Below, in pieces: positions 16,776 through 24,145 of a stretch of DNA of 64,000 bases; position 1 is the first letter of the stretch; each line of letters starts with the position of its first letter. The notes beneath the pieces were generated by a model that was not told the DNA's origin, ran no database searches, and worked only from the letters and a program-made list of their open reading frames with translations. Source of the DNA: Actinomycetota bacterium (GTDB lineage: Bacteria > Actinomycetota > Thermoleophilia > Solirubrobacterales > JACPNS01); assembly GCA_016213645.1 (NCBI GenBank), contig JACQZY010000002.1, positions 38,663 to 102,662 of the forward strand. The letters run 5' to 3'. Position numbers and translations under genes: made by a program.

Positions 16776-18560
16776 CTACGCCATCGCGCCGGCTACCTCC
16801 TGCCACCAGGCGCGACCGGAGAGCGTTTCGGACGACTCGATTCGTCGCGTCGCATAAGCGCGCAACTGGCGGTGACTGCCGGTCGCCACAACGCCCTCAC
16901 TGGCCACGGCGAATCGGCCGTCGTCCAGCACCACCAGCGAACCAGGCGCGTCGTGACGAGTGCGCAGGATTCGCCGCACCGCGATTTTGCCGATGTGAGT
17001 CGGCTCTCCCTGGTCGCCGAGAGCCGGTTCCCACGGCTTGACCGAAAAGATCGGCAGGTGACCGGCCATCGGCCGTGCGTATTCGGCAGGCTCCTCGCCC
17101 ACGGGCCCTTCTCGCCAAAGTTCAAAAAGCTCCTCCACGCGGCGCTTAAGGTGTCCGCGCAGCAGGATGTGCAACCGGTCTCCGGCTTCGATCAGCGTGG
17201 ATCCACGCGGCAGCAGAGCCTCATCGCCGCGCGCGATCACGCTGACCAGCGCCTCACGCGGCAGCTGAAGGTCGCGCACCACGCGGCCGACTACGGCGTC
17301 GCCCTCGCGGACCGGAAACTCAAACACCTCCGCCCCGAGCCGGCGGATGTTTCCGATCTGCATCAACGGCGGCTCGATCGCGCGCACGGTGGTCATCAGG
17401 TGCAGGCGCCGCGCCAGCCACTCGAAGGTGGCGCCCTGAAAGACCGCCGACGCAAGCACGACGAAGAACACGATGTTGAGGATCTGGTCGGCGCCCGCCA
17501 CATGAGCGATCGGCGGAAACGTGGCCAACACGATCGGCACCGCGCCGCGCATACCGGCCCATTGCAACAACGCGACCTCGCGAAACTCGAAACGGCTGAA
17601 CGCCGTGGCCACAAACACCGCGACGGGCCGGGCAACAAACATCAGCAACAGCGTGACAACCAGCGACTCGTCCCACAGGTTCGCCATCGAAGATGGCACG
17701 AACAGCAACCCGAGGATCAGGAACACGGCGATCTGACTGACCCACGCTACGCCGTCGTGAAAGTCGGCGATCGCCCGTTTGGCCGGAATCTGCGCGCTGC
17801 CGATCGCCAATCCCGCCAGGTAGACCGCCAGAAAGCCCGAGCCGTGCAGGAGGTCGGCCAGGCCGAATGCCAAGGCCGCGGTGGCGATCGTGGCGACCGG
17901 GTAGAAACCGCTGGTGGCGCTGCCCACGGCGCGCAATGCATAGACCGCGGAGGCGCCGACGGCAAGGCCGACGATCGCGCCAAGCGCAAGTTCCTCGGCC
18001 AACAGGCCGGCCATCGAGACCACGTCGTAGTGCGGCGTATTGATCCAGTCAATGAAACCGATCACGAGCAGAATCGCGACCGGGTCGTTGAGTCCGGCCT
18101 CGGCCTCGAGTGTGCGCGCGAGGCGCTTGCGCAGCGTCGAACCGCGCAGCAACGCAAAGACCGCCGCTCCGTCGGTGCTGGCGATGATCGAACCGATCAG
18201 CAGCGCCTGAAGAGTGGAAAAGTTCAGCAGCCATGCGGCGCCGAATCCGGCGATCAGCGCCGTTATGAGCGTGCCGACCGTGGCAAGCGAAAGGCTGGTG
18301 CGCCAGACCGGACGCACCTCCTTCCAGCCCGACGCCAGACCGCCTTCAAAAAGAATCAGCGCAAGCGCGATCACGCCGGCGGTCTGGGCAAATTCCGGCG
18401 TCGCGAACTTGATCACGCCAAGTCCGTGCGGACCAACCAAGATGCCGAGGCCCAGAAACACCACCAGACCCGGCATGCGCATGCGCGTCGCCATCAGCGA
18501 GACGCCGATGGCGAGCGCCAAAAGCACCCCGGAGATCAGAATCGTGTCTGCGTGCTCCAC
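16776..18560 (-). CDS. CPA1-type K+(Na+)/H+ antiporter with TrkA-C domain
   Basis: The 594-residue protein has about 12-13 membrane helices (1-395) of the NhaP/CvrA (YcgO) type. The A-L-I-L-F-E-G-G-L segment lies near 70 and the ion-site N-D-P motif (L-N-D-P-V-A-I) near 160. A cytosolic tail follows: a TrkA-C (RCK-C) region around 405-480, then a CorC/HlyC-like C-terminal region. It probably expels K+ or Na+ in exchange for protons, gated by a nucleotide or ion through the RCK-C domain. The start is a GTG at 18560, with TAGACT nine nt upstream. It is monocistronic. Confidence 0.87.
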   Translation of the reverse strand: MEHADTILISGVLLALAIGVSLMATRMRMPGLVVFLGLGILVGPHGLGVIKFATPEFAQTAGVIALALILFEGGLASGWKEVRPVWRTSLSLATVGTLITALIAGFGAAWLLNFSTLQALLIGSIIASTDGAAVFALLRGSTLRKRLARTLEAEAGLNDPVAILLVIGFIDWINTPHYDVVSMAGLLAEELALGAIVGLAVGASAVYALRAVGSATSGFYPVATIATAALAFGLADLLHGSGFLAVYLAGLAIGSAQIPAKRAIADFHDGVAWVSQIAVFLILGLLFVPSSMANLWDESLVVTLLLMFVARPVAVFVATAFSRFEFREVALLQWAGMRGAVPIVLATFPPIAHVAGADQILNIVFFVVLASAVFQGATFEWLARRLHLMTTVRAIEPPLMQIGNIRRLGAEVFEFPVREGDAVVGRVVRDLQLPREALVSVIARGDEALLPRGSTLIEAGDRLHILLRGHLKRRVEELFELWREGPVGEEPAEYARPMAGHLPIFSVKPWEPALGDQGEPTHIGKIAVRRILRTRHDAPGSLVVLDDGRFAVASEGVVATGSHRQLRAYATRRIESSETLSGRAWWQEVAGAMA

Positions 18561-18624
18561 TCGCGAGGCAGTCTAAGTGACGGCTTCCCGGTGCGATTCG
18601 CGGCGAAGGAGTTTGTGGGCGCAT

Positions 18625-19398
18625 TCAGTCGCGGCGGCCGCGCGCGGGAGCGACGCGGCGGAAGATGCGCTCCACCAGGCCCGGGGCGATTAGCGAGAAC
18701 TGTCCGAGCCCGCGCAACTGGGGCGACGCGATCACGGCCTCGCCACGGTCTTTTTCGATCGCTTCCACCAGCTCGCGCGCGTAGCGACTCGGTGAGACCA
18801 TGCCCGAACCCGGCGGCGCCTTGCCGTTGCGCTTGGCGAACATGCCGACCTCGCTAACGAAACCCGGGGAAATCAGCGTCACACCAACGCCGTACTTCGC
18901 AACCTCCGCGCGCAGCGCCCAGCCAAAGGCGCGCAGACCCGACTTTGTACTGGAATACAACGTGCTGCCGGGCATCGCGAACTTACCGGCCATCGAGGCG
19001 ACGAGCACGATCTGGCCTTCGCCCCGCTCCTTCATCTGCTCGAGCACCGCGCGCGACATTTGAATCGGCGATTCGAGGTTGATGCGCAACACGTCGGTGA
19101 CGGTCTCAGAGGTGGTGAAGGCCAGGTTGTCGCCGCCCGGGCGGCCGGCGTTGGCGATCAGGATGTCAACGCGGCCCGCCTGCCCGACAACTCGCTCAGC
19201 GGCGTCCGCGACGGATAGGTCGGCGACGATCACTTCGTGGCCGTCTCCGGGCAATGACGCGGCGAGTTCGTTCAGCCGTTGCTCGTCCCGGCCACTGAGG
19301 ATCATCGTGGCGCCGTGCTCGGCCAGCGCGCGGGCCGAAACCTCGCCTAGGCCTCCGGCCGCGCCGGTCAGCAGCACGCGTTTTCCGGCGATCTGCAT
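18625..19398 (-). CDS. short-chain dehydrogenase/reductase
   Basis: This 257-residue Rossmann enzyme shows T-G-A-A-G-G-L-G at residues 10-17 (NAD(P) binding), N-A-G near 84, the Ser of V-A-S-M-A-G near 135 and the catalytic Y-S-S-T-K near 150. R-D after the second strand (S-G-R-D) favours NADP. The substrate is unknown; the C-terminal basic extension is common in lipid-metabolising SDRs. The longer in-frame start at 19488 lies beyond the promoter, so the ATG at 19398, six nt after TATGAT, is used. It is divergent to the YbhN-like membrane protein, with a very short intergenic gap. Confidence 0.85.
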   Translation of the reverse strand: MQIAGKRVLLTGAAGGLGEVSARALAEHGATMILSGRDEQRLNELAASLPGDGHEVIVADLSVADAAERVVGQAGRVDILIANAGRPGGDNLAFTTSETVTDVLRINLESPIQMSRAVLEQMKERGEGQIVLVASMAGKFAMPGSTLYSSTKSGLRAFGWALRAEVAKYGVGVTLISPGFVSEVGMFAKRNGKAPPGSGMVSPSRYARELVEAIEKDRGEAVIASPQLRGLGQFSLIAPGLVERIFRRVAPARGRRD

Positions 19399-19404
19399 GG
19401 GGCG

Positions 19405-19410
19405 ATCATA
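19405..19410 (-). promoter_or_regulatory. -10 box of the 18.6 kb SDR gene
   Basis: TATGAT on the minus strand ends 6 nt before the ATG at 19398. This is nearly the full TATAAT consensus. Confidence 0.55.
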
Positions 19411-19433
19411 ACGGCGGCGGCGCGCCGTACCGT

Positions 19434-20522
19434 ATGGCTTCAATGCCGTCCGCCGCCGACTTCGTAAATCAGCAGTTCCACGCGGCATTCGCCGTGCCGG
19501 CCGCGGCCGAGTGGGGCGATTCGTTTCGCGCGTTTTTTGACGCCGCCGGGCAGTTCTTCGAGAACCTCGCCGCGATCCGCTGGGTGCCGTTGGTGATCGC
19601 GCTGGTCTGTCACGGGCTGTTTTTGACGCTGCGCACGCGGGCGTGGTTCAACGCGCTGCGCGCCGCCTATCCCGACCGGCGTTTTCAGTGGCGCGGCATC
19701 TGGGCGGCCGAGCTGGCGGGCAACGGCGTTTCGAGCGTGATCCCGGCCCGCGCGGGTGCGGTACTTCGGCTGTATTTGGGCAAGCACACCGTGCCGGAAT
19801 CCACCTACCCGACCGTCGGATCGTCCTTCATGGTGCAGCTGCCGTTCGACATGCTCGTCGGCACGCTGATCCTGACCTACGGATTCACGCAGGGGATCTT
19901 TCCGAGCATCCCCGATCTGCCGTCGCTGAACGCCTTCGATCTTTCGTTCCTGGCGCGCCATCCGCGCTTCGCGGTGTTCCTGATGACCGCGGTGCCGATC
20001 CTCCTACTGGTGATCTTCGGCTATCTGTCGGTGAGGGTGCGCGAGTTCTGGGCGCATGTGCGCCAGGGCCTGACGTTGCTGCGTAGCCGCCGCGACTGGC
20101 TTCGCGGAGCGGCGCGCGTGCAGGCGGTCGGCTGGGCGTTCAGATTCGCGAGCATCTGGTATCTGCTTGAGGCGTTCAACATAGGCGGATCGCTGGACCA
20201 CGTGCTGACGGTGCTGGCGGTGCAGGGCGTCGCGAGCCTGATCCCGTTCACGCCGCAGGGCGCGGGCGTGCAACAGGCGCTCTTGGTGAACGCTTTCGCC
20301 GGTGTGGCCGCGGGGGCGACGGTGGCCGCGTACTCGGTAGGCCAACAGCTTGCGGTGGCCGCGTTCAACGCGCTATTCGGGCTGGCGGCGCTGGCCGTGG
20401 TGTTCCGCACGACCGACTGGCGCGGACTGATGGCGCGGGGTCGCGCCGAGCAGGGTGCCGCGCGACAGGGTAATTCCGTTGTAGATCGACCAAACGGGCC
20501 CCGCGACGGGTCCCGCCACTAA
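19434..20522 (+). CDS. LPG-synthase-TM / YbhN-like membrane protein
   Basis: The 362-residue protein has seven to eight hydrophobic helices. Conserved features of the lysylphosphatidylglycerol synthase TM/UPF0104 family are L-R-T-R-A-W near residue 62, the A-G-N-G-V-S-S-V-I-P-A-R-A-G segment near 95 and P-F-T-P-Q-G-A-G-V near 276. Family members include MprF flippase domains and putative lipid translocators. No soluble aminoacyl-transferase domain is present, so it is likely a flippase-like unit. A second ATG at 19443 is possible. The C-terminal tail is polar and unstructured. Confidence 0.82.
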   Translation: MASMPSAADFVNQQFHAAFAVPAAAEWGDSFRAFFDAAGQFFENLAAIRWVPLVIALVCHGLFLTLRTRAWFNALRAAYPDRRFQWRGIWAAELAGNGVSSVIPARAGAVLRLYLGKHTVPESTYPTVGSSFMVQLPFDMLVGTLILTYGFTQGIFPSIPDLPSLNAFDLSFLARHPRFAVFLMTAVPILLLVIFGYLSVRVREFWAHVRQGLTLLRSRRDWLRGAARVQAVGWAFRFASIWYLLEAFNIGGSLDHVLTVLAVQGVASLIPFTPQGAGVQQALLVNAFAGVAAGATVAAYSVGQQLAVAAFNALFGLAALAVVFRTTDWRGLMARGRAEQGAARQGNSVVDRPNGPRDGSRH

Positions 20523-20554
20523 CCAGAAGACAGGACGTGGTGAGGCGGATCTTG

Positions 20555-20567
20555 GCCGCGAAGCGGC
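20555..20567. terminator. short hairpin between convergent genes
   Basis: GCCGC-GAA-GCGGC forms a tight 5 bp stem between the YbhN-like gene and the 87-residue gene. It lacks a U tract. Confidence 0.45.
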
Positions 20568-20568
20568 G

Positions 20569-20832
20569 CTAAGCAAGGCCCTCGCGGGCCTCGCGTACCA
20601 GCGTGACGGCTTCCGGAAAGATCAGGCGAAGCGCGTCGCGCACCTGGTGCGCCTGCTCGTCGCTGCCGCCGGTGGTGCCCACCTGAGCGATTGCCGCGAC
20701 CGTCATCTGCACGGCCAACGCGATTGCATTGTCGGCCCAAGCGACACGCTGGCCGCTCTGCATTTGCTCCGCGAACTCAGCCAGACGGCGCTGCATCTCT
20801 TCCGGATCGCCGAAGATGTTGAACTCTTCCAT
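20569..20832 (-). CDS. small hypothetical protein
   Basis: The 87-residue acidic helical protein (M-E-E-F-N-I-F-G-D-P-E-E-M) has no signal, no membrane helix and no recognised family. It is divergent to an SDR gene, with 79 nt between the two start codons; each has its own -10 box 7 nt before ATG. The longer frame upstream of 20832 would cross the promoter and is rejected. Confidence 0.65.
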   Translation of the reverse strand: MEEFNIFGDPEEMQRRLAEFAEQMQSGQRVAWADNAIALAVQMTVAAIAQVGTTGGSDEQAHQVRDALRLIFPEAVTLVREAREGLA

Positions 20833-20839
20833 GCGTCCG

Positions 20840-20845
20840 ATCCTA
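20840..20845 (-). promoter_or_regulatory. -10 box of the 87-residue gene
   Basis: TAGGAT on the minus strand ends 7 nt before the ATG at 20832. Confidence 0.5.
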
Positions 20846-20898
20846 CCGTTGATGTGCCGATTGGTCCTCGATCGCGTCACGCCGCCGCCGACTTGAGG

Positions 20899-20904
20899 TA
20901 GATT
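20899..20904 (+). promoter_or_regulatory. -10 box of the 20.9 kb SDR gene
   Basis: TAGATT ends 7 nt before the ATG at 20912. Confidence 0.5.
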
Positions 20905-20911
20905 CGCGGCC

Positions 20912-21721
20912 ATGAGCATCCCAATTCCAGACGCAAAAGGCACCTGCCTGATCACCGGCGCATCGTCGGGGATCGGTGAGGAGATCGCCCGCCAGATCGC
21001 CGAGCGCGGCTACAACGTCACGCTCGCCGCCCGCCGGCTTGACCGGCTCACCTCGCTCGCCGAGGAAATCCAAAGCGAGTTCGGCGTGACCGCCGAAGCC
21101 GTTGAGTGCGACATCACAGACCCGGCCGCGCGCAAAAAGATGCTTGACGGCATCGCGAAGTCCGGCAAGAACATCGACATCCTCGTCAACAACGCCGGCT
21201 GTGGCACCGAGGGCAAGTTCGTGGAGAACAAGGCCGAGCACGAGCTGCGGCAGATCAATCTCAATGTGCTGGCGCTGGTTGCGCTGACACACGAGGTTCT
21301 ACCCGAGATGGTCAAGCGCGGCAGTGGCGCGCTGCTGAACGTGGCCTCGACGGCGGCTTTTCAGCCGATGCCTCGCCAGGCCGTCTACGCGGCGACGAAG
21401 GCGTTTGTGTTGTCGTTCTCGAACGGCATCGGCAAGGAGCTGGCGGGTACCGGCGTAAGCGTCACCGCGCTCTGTCCCGGCCCGACCAAGACCGAGTTCT
21501 TCGGCGAGCAGCAGATGGAGCACCTCGAGAAGTCGACGCCCGGCATCTTCTGGCAGTCCGCGGCGGATTGCGCACGCGACGGCGTGGAAGGACTGTTCAA
21601 GCGCAAGCGGGTTGTGATCCCGAAGATGTCCAATCGTTTGAGCGCGATCAGCGGCAGCTACACGCCGACGCCGATCACGCGGGAAGTGCTGGACCGCTTC
21701 TGGCCGGTCGGCAAGAAGTAG
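20912..21721 (+). CDS. short-chain dehydrogenase/reductase (classical, YqjQ-like)
   Basis: The 269-residue enzyme carries T-G-A-S-S-G-I-G at 15-22, A-A-R-R after strand two (NADP preference), N-N-A-G near 92, the Ser of V-A-S-T-A-A-F near 144 and Y-A-A-T-K near 157. The P-G-P-T-K-T-E-F turn after the active site is typical of the DltE/YqjQ subgroup. Substrate unknown. It is leaderless by the promoter spacing. It converges on peptide deformylase with a strong hairpin between. Confidence 0.88.
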   Translation: MSIPIPDAKGTCLITGASSGIGEEIARQIAERGYNVTLAARRLDRLTSLAEEIQSEFGVTAEAVECDITDPAARKKMLDGIAKSGKNIDILVNNAGCGTEGKFVENKAEHELRQINLNVLALVALTHEVLPEMVKRGSGALLNVASTAAFQPMPRQAVYAATKAFVLSFSNGIGKELAGTGVSVTALCPGPTKTEFFGEQQMEHLEKSTPGIFWQSAADCARDGVEGLFKRKRVVIPKMSNRLSAISGSYTPTPITREVLDRFWPVGKK

Positions 21722-21755
21722 CCGCACCGGGACTGAGCTTCTAGATCGTGGGGAT

Positions 21756-21788
21756 GTAGGTTGCGGGCCGGCGACGGCCGCACCCTAC
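21756..21788. terminator. bidirectional hairpin after SDR and def
   Basis: Arms of 14-15 nt (one mismatch, one bulge) close on a GCGA tetraloop between two convergent genes. The stem begins GTAGG and ends CCTAC. Confidence 0.7.
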
Positions 21789-21799
21789 GTCCTTGCGAG

Positions 21800-22312
21800 C
21801 TACTTTTCGTCTCGCTTCGTCGGGGCGGAGCCGGACTTGCGCGGAAAGACGTCGCGCGTAAGCGAATCCACGCGATCCAGGAAGAGCAGACCGTCGAGGT
21901 GGTCGATCTCGTGCAGTGCGCAACGCGCCTCGAAGCCTTCGAAGGCGTATTCCGCGTCCCGCGTGCGTACGGTCGCGTTGAGCGCACGTCTGACGTTGGC
22001 GGTGAGTTGAGGGATCGAGAGGCAACCCTCGCGCGCGACTTCACTGCCCTCGGTGGCGACGATCACCGGGTCGATCAGCGCCACGTAACCGTGTACCGAT
22101 TCCGGCGCCTTGCGGTGTCCGGTGAGATCGATCACCGCCACGCGCAGCTCATAGCCGATCTGCGGTGCCGCGATGCCGACGCAGCCGGGACTGGCGCGCA
22201 TCGTGTCGGTGAGGTCCTCGAGCACGCGGTCGAGCTCGGCACCGTCGGGCGCGGGGGCGCAGACGCGTTTGAGCACGGGATCGGGGTAGAGCAGGACTTC
22301 GCGGACCGCCAT
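21800..22312 (-). CDS. def: peptide deformylase
   Basis: The 170-residue metalloenzyme removes the formyl group from nascent proteins. All three family motifs are present: G-I-A-A-P-Q-I-G (motif 1, near 46), E-G-C-L-S-I-P (motif 2, metal Cys, near 92) and H-E-I-D-H-L-D-G (motif 3, two metal His and catalytic Glu, near 134). Length is normal. It begins 11 nt after the stop of the double-ACT protein, so the two form an operon. The longer frame to 22444 overlaps the upstream gene and is not used. Confidence 0.95.
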   Translation of the reverse strand: MAVREVLLYPDPVLKRVCAPAPDGAELDRVLEDLTDTMRASPGCVGIAAPQIGYELRVAVIDLTGHRKAPESVHGYVALIDPVIVATEGSEVAREGCLSIPQLTANVRRALNATVRTRDAEYAFEGFEARCALHEIDHLDGLLFLDRVDSLTRDVFPRKSGSAPTKRDEK

Positions 22313-22323
22313 CGGCGATCCCT

Positions 22324-22878
22324 TCAGAGGATGTCCTGGTCGAGTTCGCGCAGCACGACCTCGACGCCCTGCTGTTCGCCCACCTGCGCAAGCGCGGCCT
22401 GAAGATCGTCCGGCGAGAGTCCGCCCGGAAGCGTCAACTCGCAAATCATCGTGTACACGGGCGCCTCCGGCGATCCCACCAGACGCGTGGCCAGATCGTC
22501 GATGTTGACGGCCTGCTGGGCAAGCGCGGCGCAGACCGCGTGCACGATGCCGGGGTGATCGGCGCCGTAGACCGTGAGTACGTGCGTGGGAACGGGCCGG
22601 GCGGTGGTGGCGCCCTCCACGGGGTCGATCACGGCCGCGTCCAGCCCGAGGCGTTCACGTACGCCCGCGAGATCGTCGCGGAGCGCTTCCAGGCCGGCGT
22701 CCGGCGGCAGCGTGACCAGCATCATCACCGCGAAGCGCCCACCGAGTATGGACATGCGCGAGTCCTCGATGTTGGCACCGGCACGATGCAGCGCCTCGGC
22801 GAGCGCCGCGGCGATTCCCGGTCGGTCGGCGCCGACGACGGCAACGGCGTATTCGCGCGTGGATACGGCTTCGCTCAT
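22324..22878 (-). CDS. double ACT-domain regulatory protein (GcvR-like)
   Basis: The 184-residue protein consists of two ACT domains (about 9-85 and 98-180). The first has G-A-D-R-P-G-I-A-A-A-L near 17 and the second Y-G-A-D-H-P-G-I-V near 105. These G-x-D-x-P-G-I loops bind amino acids. Such stand-alone pairs resemble GcvR, the glycine-cleavage regulator, but no DNA-binding part exists and no gcv genes are nearby. TATGCT sits 7 nt before the ATG at 22878, so this start is preferred over the one four codons upstream. Confidence 0.83.
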   Translation of the reverse strand: MSEAVSTREYAVAVVGADRPGIAAALAEALHRAGANIEDSRMSILGGRFAVMMLVTLPPDAGLEALRDDLAGVRERLGLDAAVIDPVEGATTARPVPTHVLTVYGADHPGIVHAVCAALAQQAVNIDDLATRLVGSPEAPVYTMICELTLPGGLSPDDLQAALAQVGEQQGVEVVLRELDQDIL

Positions 22879-22885
22879 GGGTTGC

Positions 22886-22891
22886 AGCATA
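22886..22891 (-). promoter_or_regulatory. -10 box of the ACT-def operon
   Basis: TATGCT on the minus strand ends 7 nt before the ATG at 22878. It overlaps the alternative ATG at 22890, which argues against that start. Confidence 0.55.
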
Positions 22892-22981
22892 GGGGCGGCG
22901 GTGGCGTCCGTGGCGGTTTCGCAATGCGTTCCGGTCGATTCTCAGGCCGTGGGTTCAGCCGCGGAGGCAAACAGAGACGGA

Positions 22982-22987
22982 TAGGAT
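22982..22987 (+). promoter_or_regulatory. -10 box of the 23 kb membrane protein
   Basis: TAGGAT ends 7 nt before the ATG at 22995. Confidence 0.5.
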
Positions 22988-22994
22988 CGCCGCC

Positions 22995-23873
22995 ATGGCT
23001 AAACCGACAGATAGCGATACACCGAAGCCGGAGGATGGCGCGGCGCTAGACAAGCTCGCAAGTGGCAATGGCGACGCTCAGGAATCCGGCCGGACTTCGG
23101 GCCGTGGCGCGACGGCGCCGGAGGACGCGCAGCTTTCACCCGAGGCCGTGGCCGCGGAGGCCGCACGCGGCCGCTTGACCGCCTTGTTCGCGTTGGGGTC
23201 CGTGCTCGCGATATCAGCGAGTCTGGTTGCCTCGCTGAGTGTGTCCAAGTCGGTCGTCACGGCTAAAGACAGCGCACAGTTTCTGCTCGCGATTCACGAA
23301 CACAAGGCGTCCGTGATCGCGGCCGCATGCTTGTTCGCCGTGGGCACCGCCGCCACGATGCCGGTGCTGATGCACCTGGCGATCGCCGTGCGCATGAGGC
23401 GCCCGCGCGTGCCATCAATCGTGGTTCAGCTCTCGGCGGCGGGGCCGCTGGTGCTGGCGATCGTCCTGCCGCTGACGGCGGTGCTGTACGCGCGCGTGAC
23501 GAACGATTTTGTTAGTGGAGCCGATCACACCGTGAAGGCGGCGGAAAAGCTGCTCAAGGGCAACGGGCTTTCGATCGTGCGCGTGGTGGCACTCGTCGGT
23601 TCGATCTCCGCGGGCTTCGCGTGGATCATGGTCGGCTCTTACGGCATCCGCGTAGGGTTGCTGACACGGTTGGTGGGTTCGGTGGCCGTTGGCGTCGGGC
23701 TGCTGACCGCGCTCGCGACAAACGTCGTACCCGCGATCGTGGAAATGCTCAAGATCTTTGAACTCGGCGCGCTCGCCGTGATGCTGGTGGGACCGCCCGA
23801 ACGTCGTCCACCGGCCTGGCGCGAAGGTCGCGTGGTGCCGCTGCCACCGCTCGGCGGCGACAGCGAACGCTGA
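22995..23873 (+). CDS. hypothetical multi-pass membrane protein
   Basis: The 292-residue protein has a hydrophilic N-terminal tail of about 60 residues and then roughly six membrane helices (62-265). The last charged tail is Arg/Pro-rich. The helix arrangement is loosely DUF4386-like, but no diagnostic motif can be named. It is divergent to the ACT-def operon with about 115 nt between, and it ends before two tandem hairpins. Leaderless promoter spacing applies. Confidence 0.68.
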   Translation: MAKPTDSDTPKPEDGAALDKLASGNGDAQESGRTSGRGATAPEDAQLSPEAVAAEAARGRLTALFALGSVLAISASLVASLSVSKSVVTAKDSAQFLLAIHEHKASVIAAACLFAVGTAATMPVLMHLAIAVRMRRPRVPSIVVQLSAAGPLVLAIVLPLTAVLYARVTNDFVSGADHTVKAAEKLLKGNGLSIVRVVALVGSISAGFAWIMVGSYGIRVGLLTRLVGSVAVGVGLLTALATNVVPAIVEMLKIFELGALAVMLVGPPERRPPAWREGRVVPLPPLGGDSER

Positions 23874-23908
23874 CCTGAGCGCACGGCGGGAGCCCTGAAC
23901 CCCCGACA

Positions 23909-23978
23909 CACCGCGGTTTTTCCGCAGCGGTGAGGGCCGATCAAGGATCCGCCGCCTTGGCACGATTTCGATCGGCCC
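23909..23978. terminator. two hairpins between convergent genes
   Basis: A first stem CACCGC/GCGGTG (23909-23932) encloses a T-rich loop. A second stem GGGCCGATC/GATCGGCCC (23934-23978) contains an inner AAGG/CCTT pairing. Together they separate the membrane-protein gene from acs. The rest of the 23979-24145 gap shows no gene or clear signal. Confidence 0.6.
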
Positions 23979-24145
23979 CCCACGCTCCCCCTGCTTCCCC
24001 CCGCACTATCGAACACCCGTCCATGCGGTTTGGATCAGCGAGCGGCGCCACTTAACGACGTTTCAATCGGTGCTTCATGCAGCGGAAGTAATTCGGGCGT
24101 CGACCAGTCAGCGTATTCACGGCGAGTACGCCGCCACGCGGCTGA

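Noticed and set aside
16629..18857. 742-residue plus-strand frame across the antiporter gene
   Set aside because: It is antisense to a clear CPA1 antiporter, is Arg/His/Gln-rich and has no family features; it is a GC-rich shadow.
22879..22890. Upstream ATG for the double-ACT protein
   Set aside because: That ATG overlaps the -10 box TATGCT; the ATG at 22878 has the usual 7 nt spacing.
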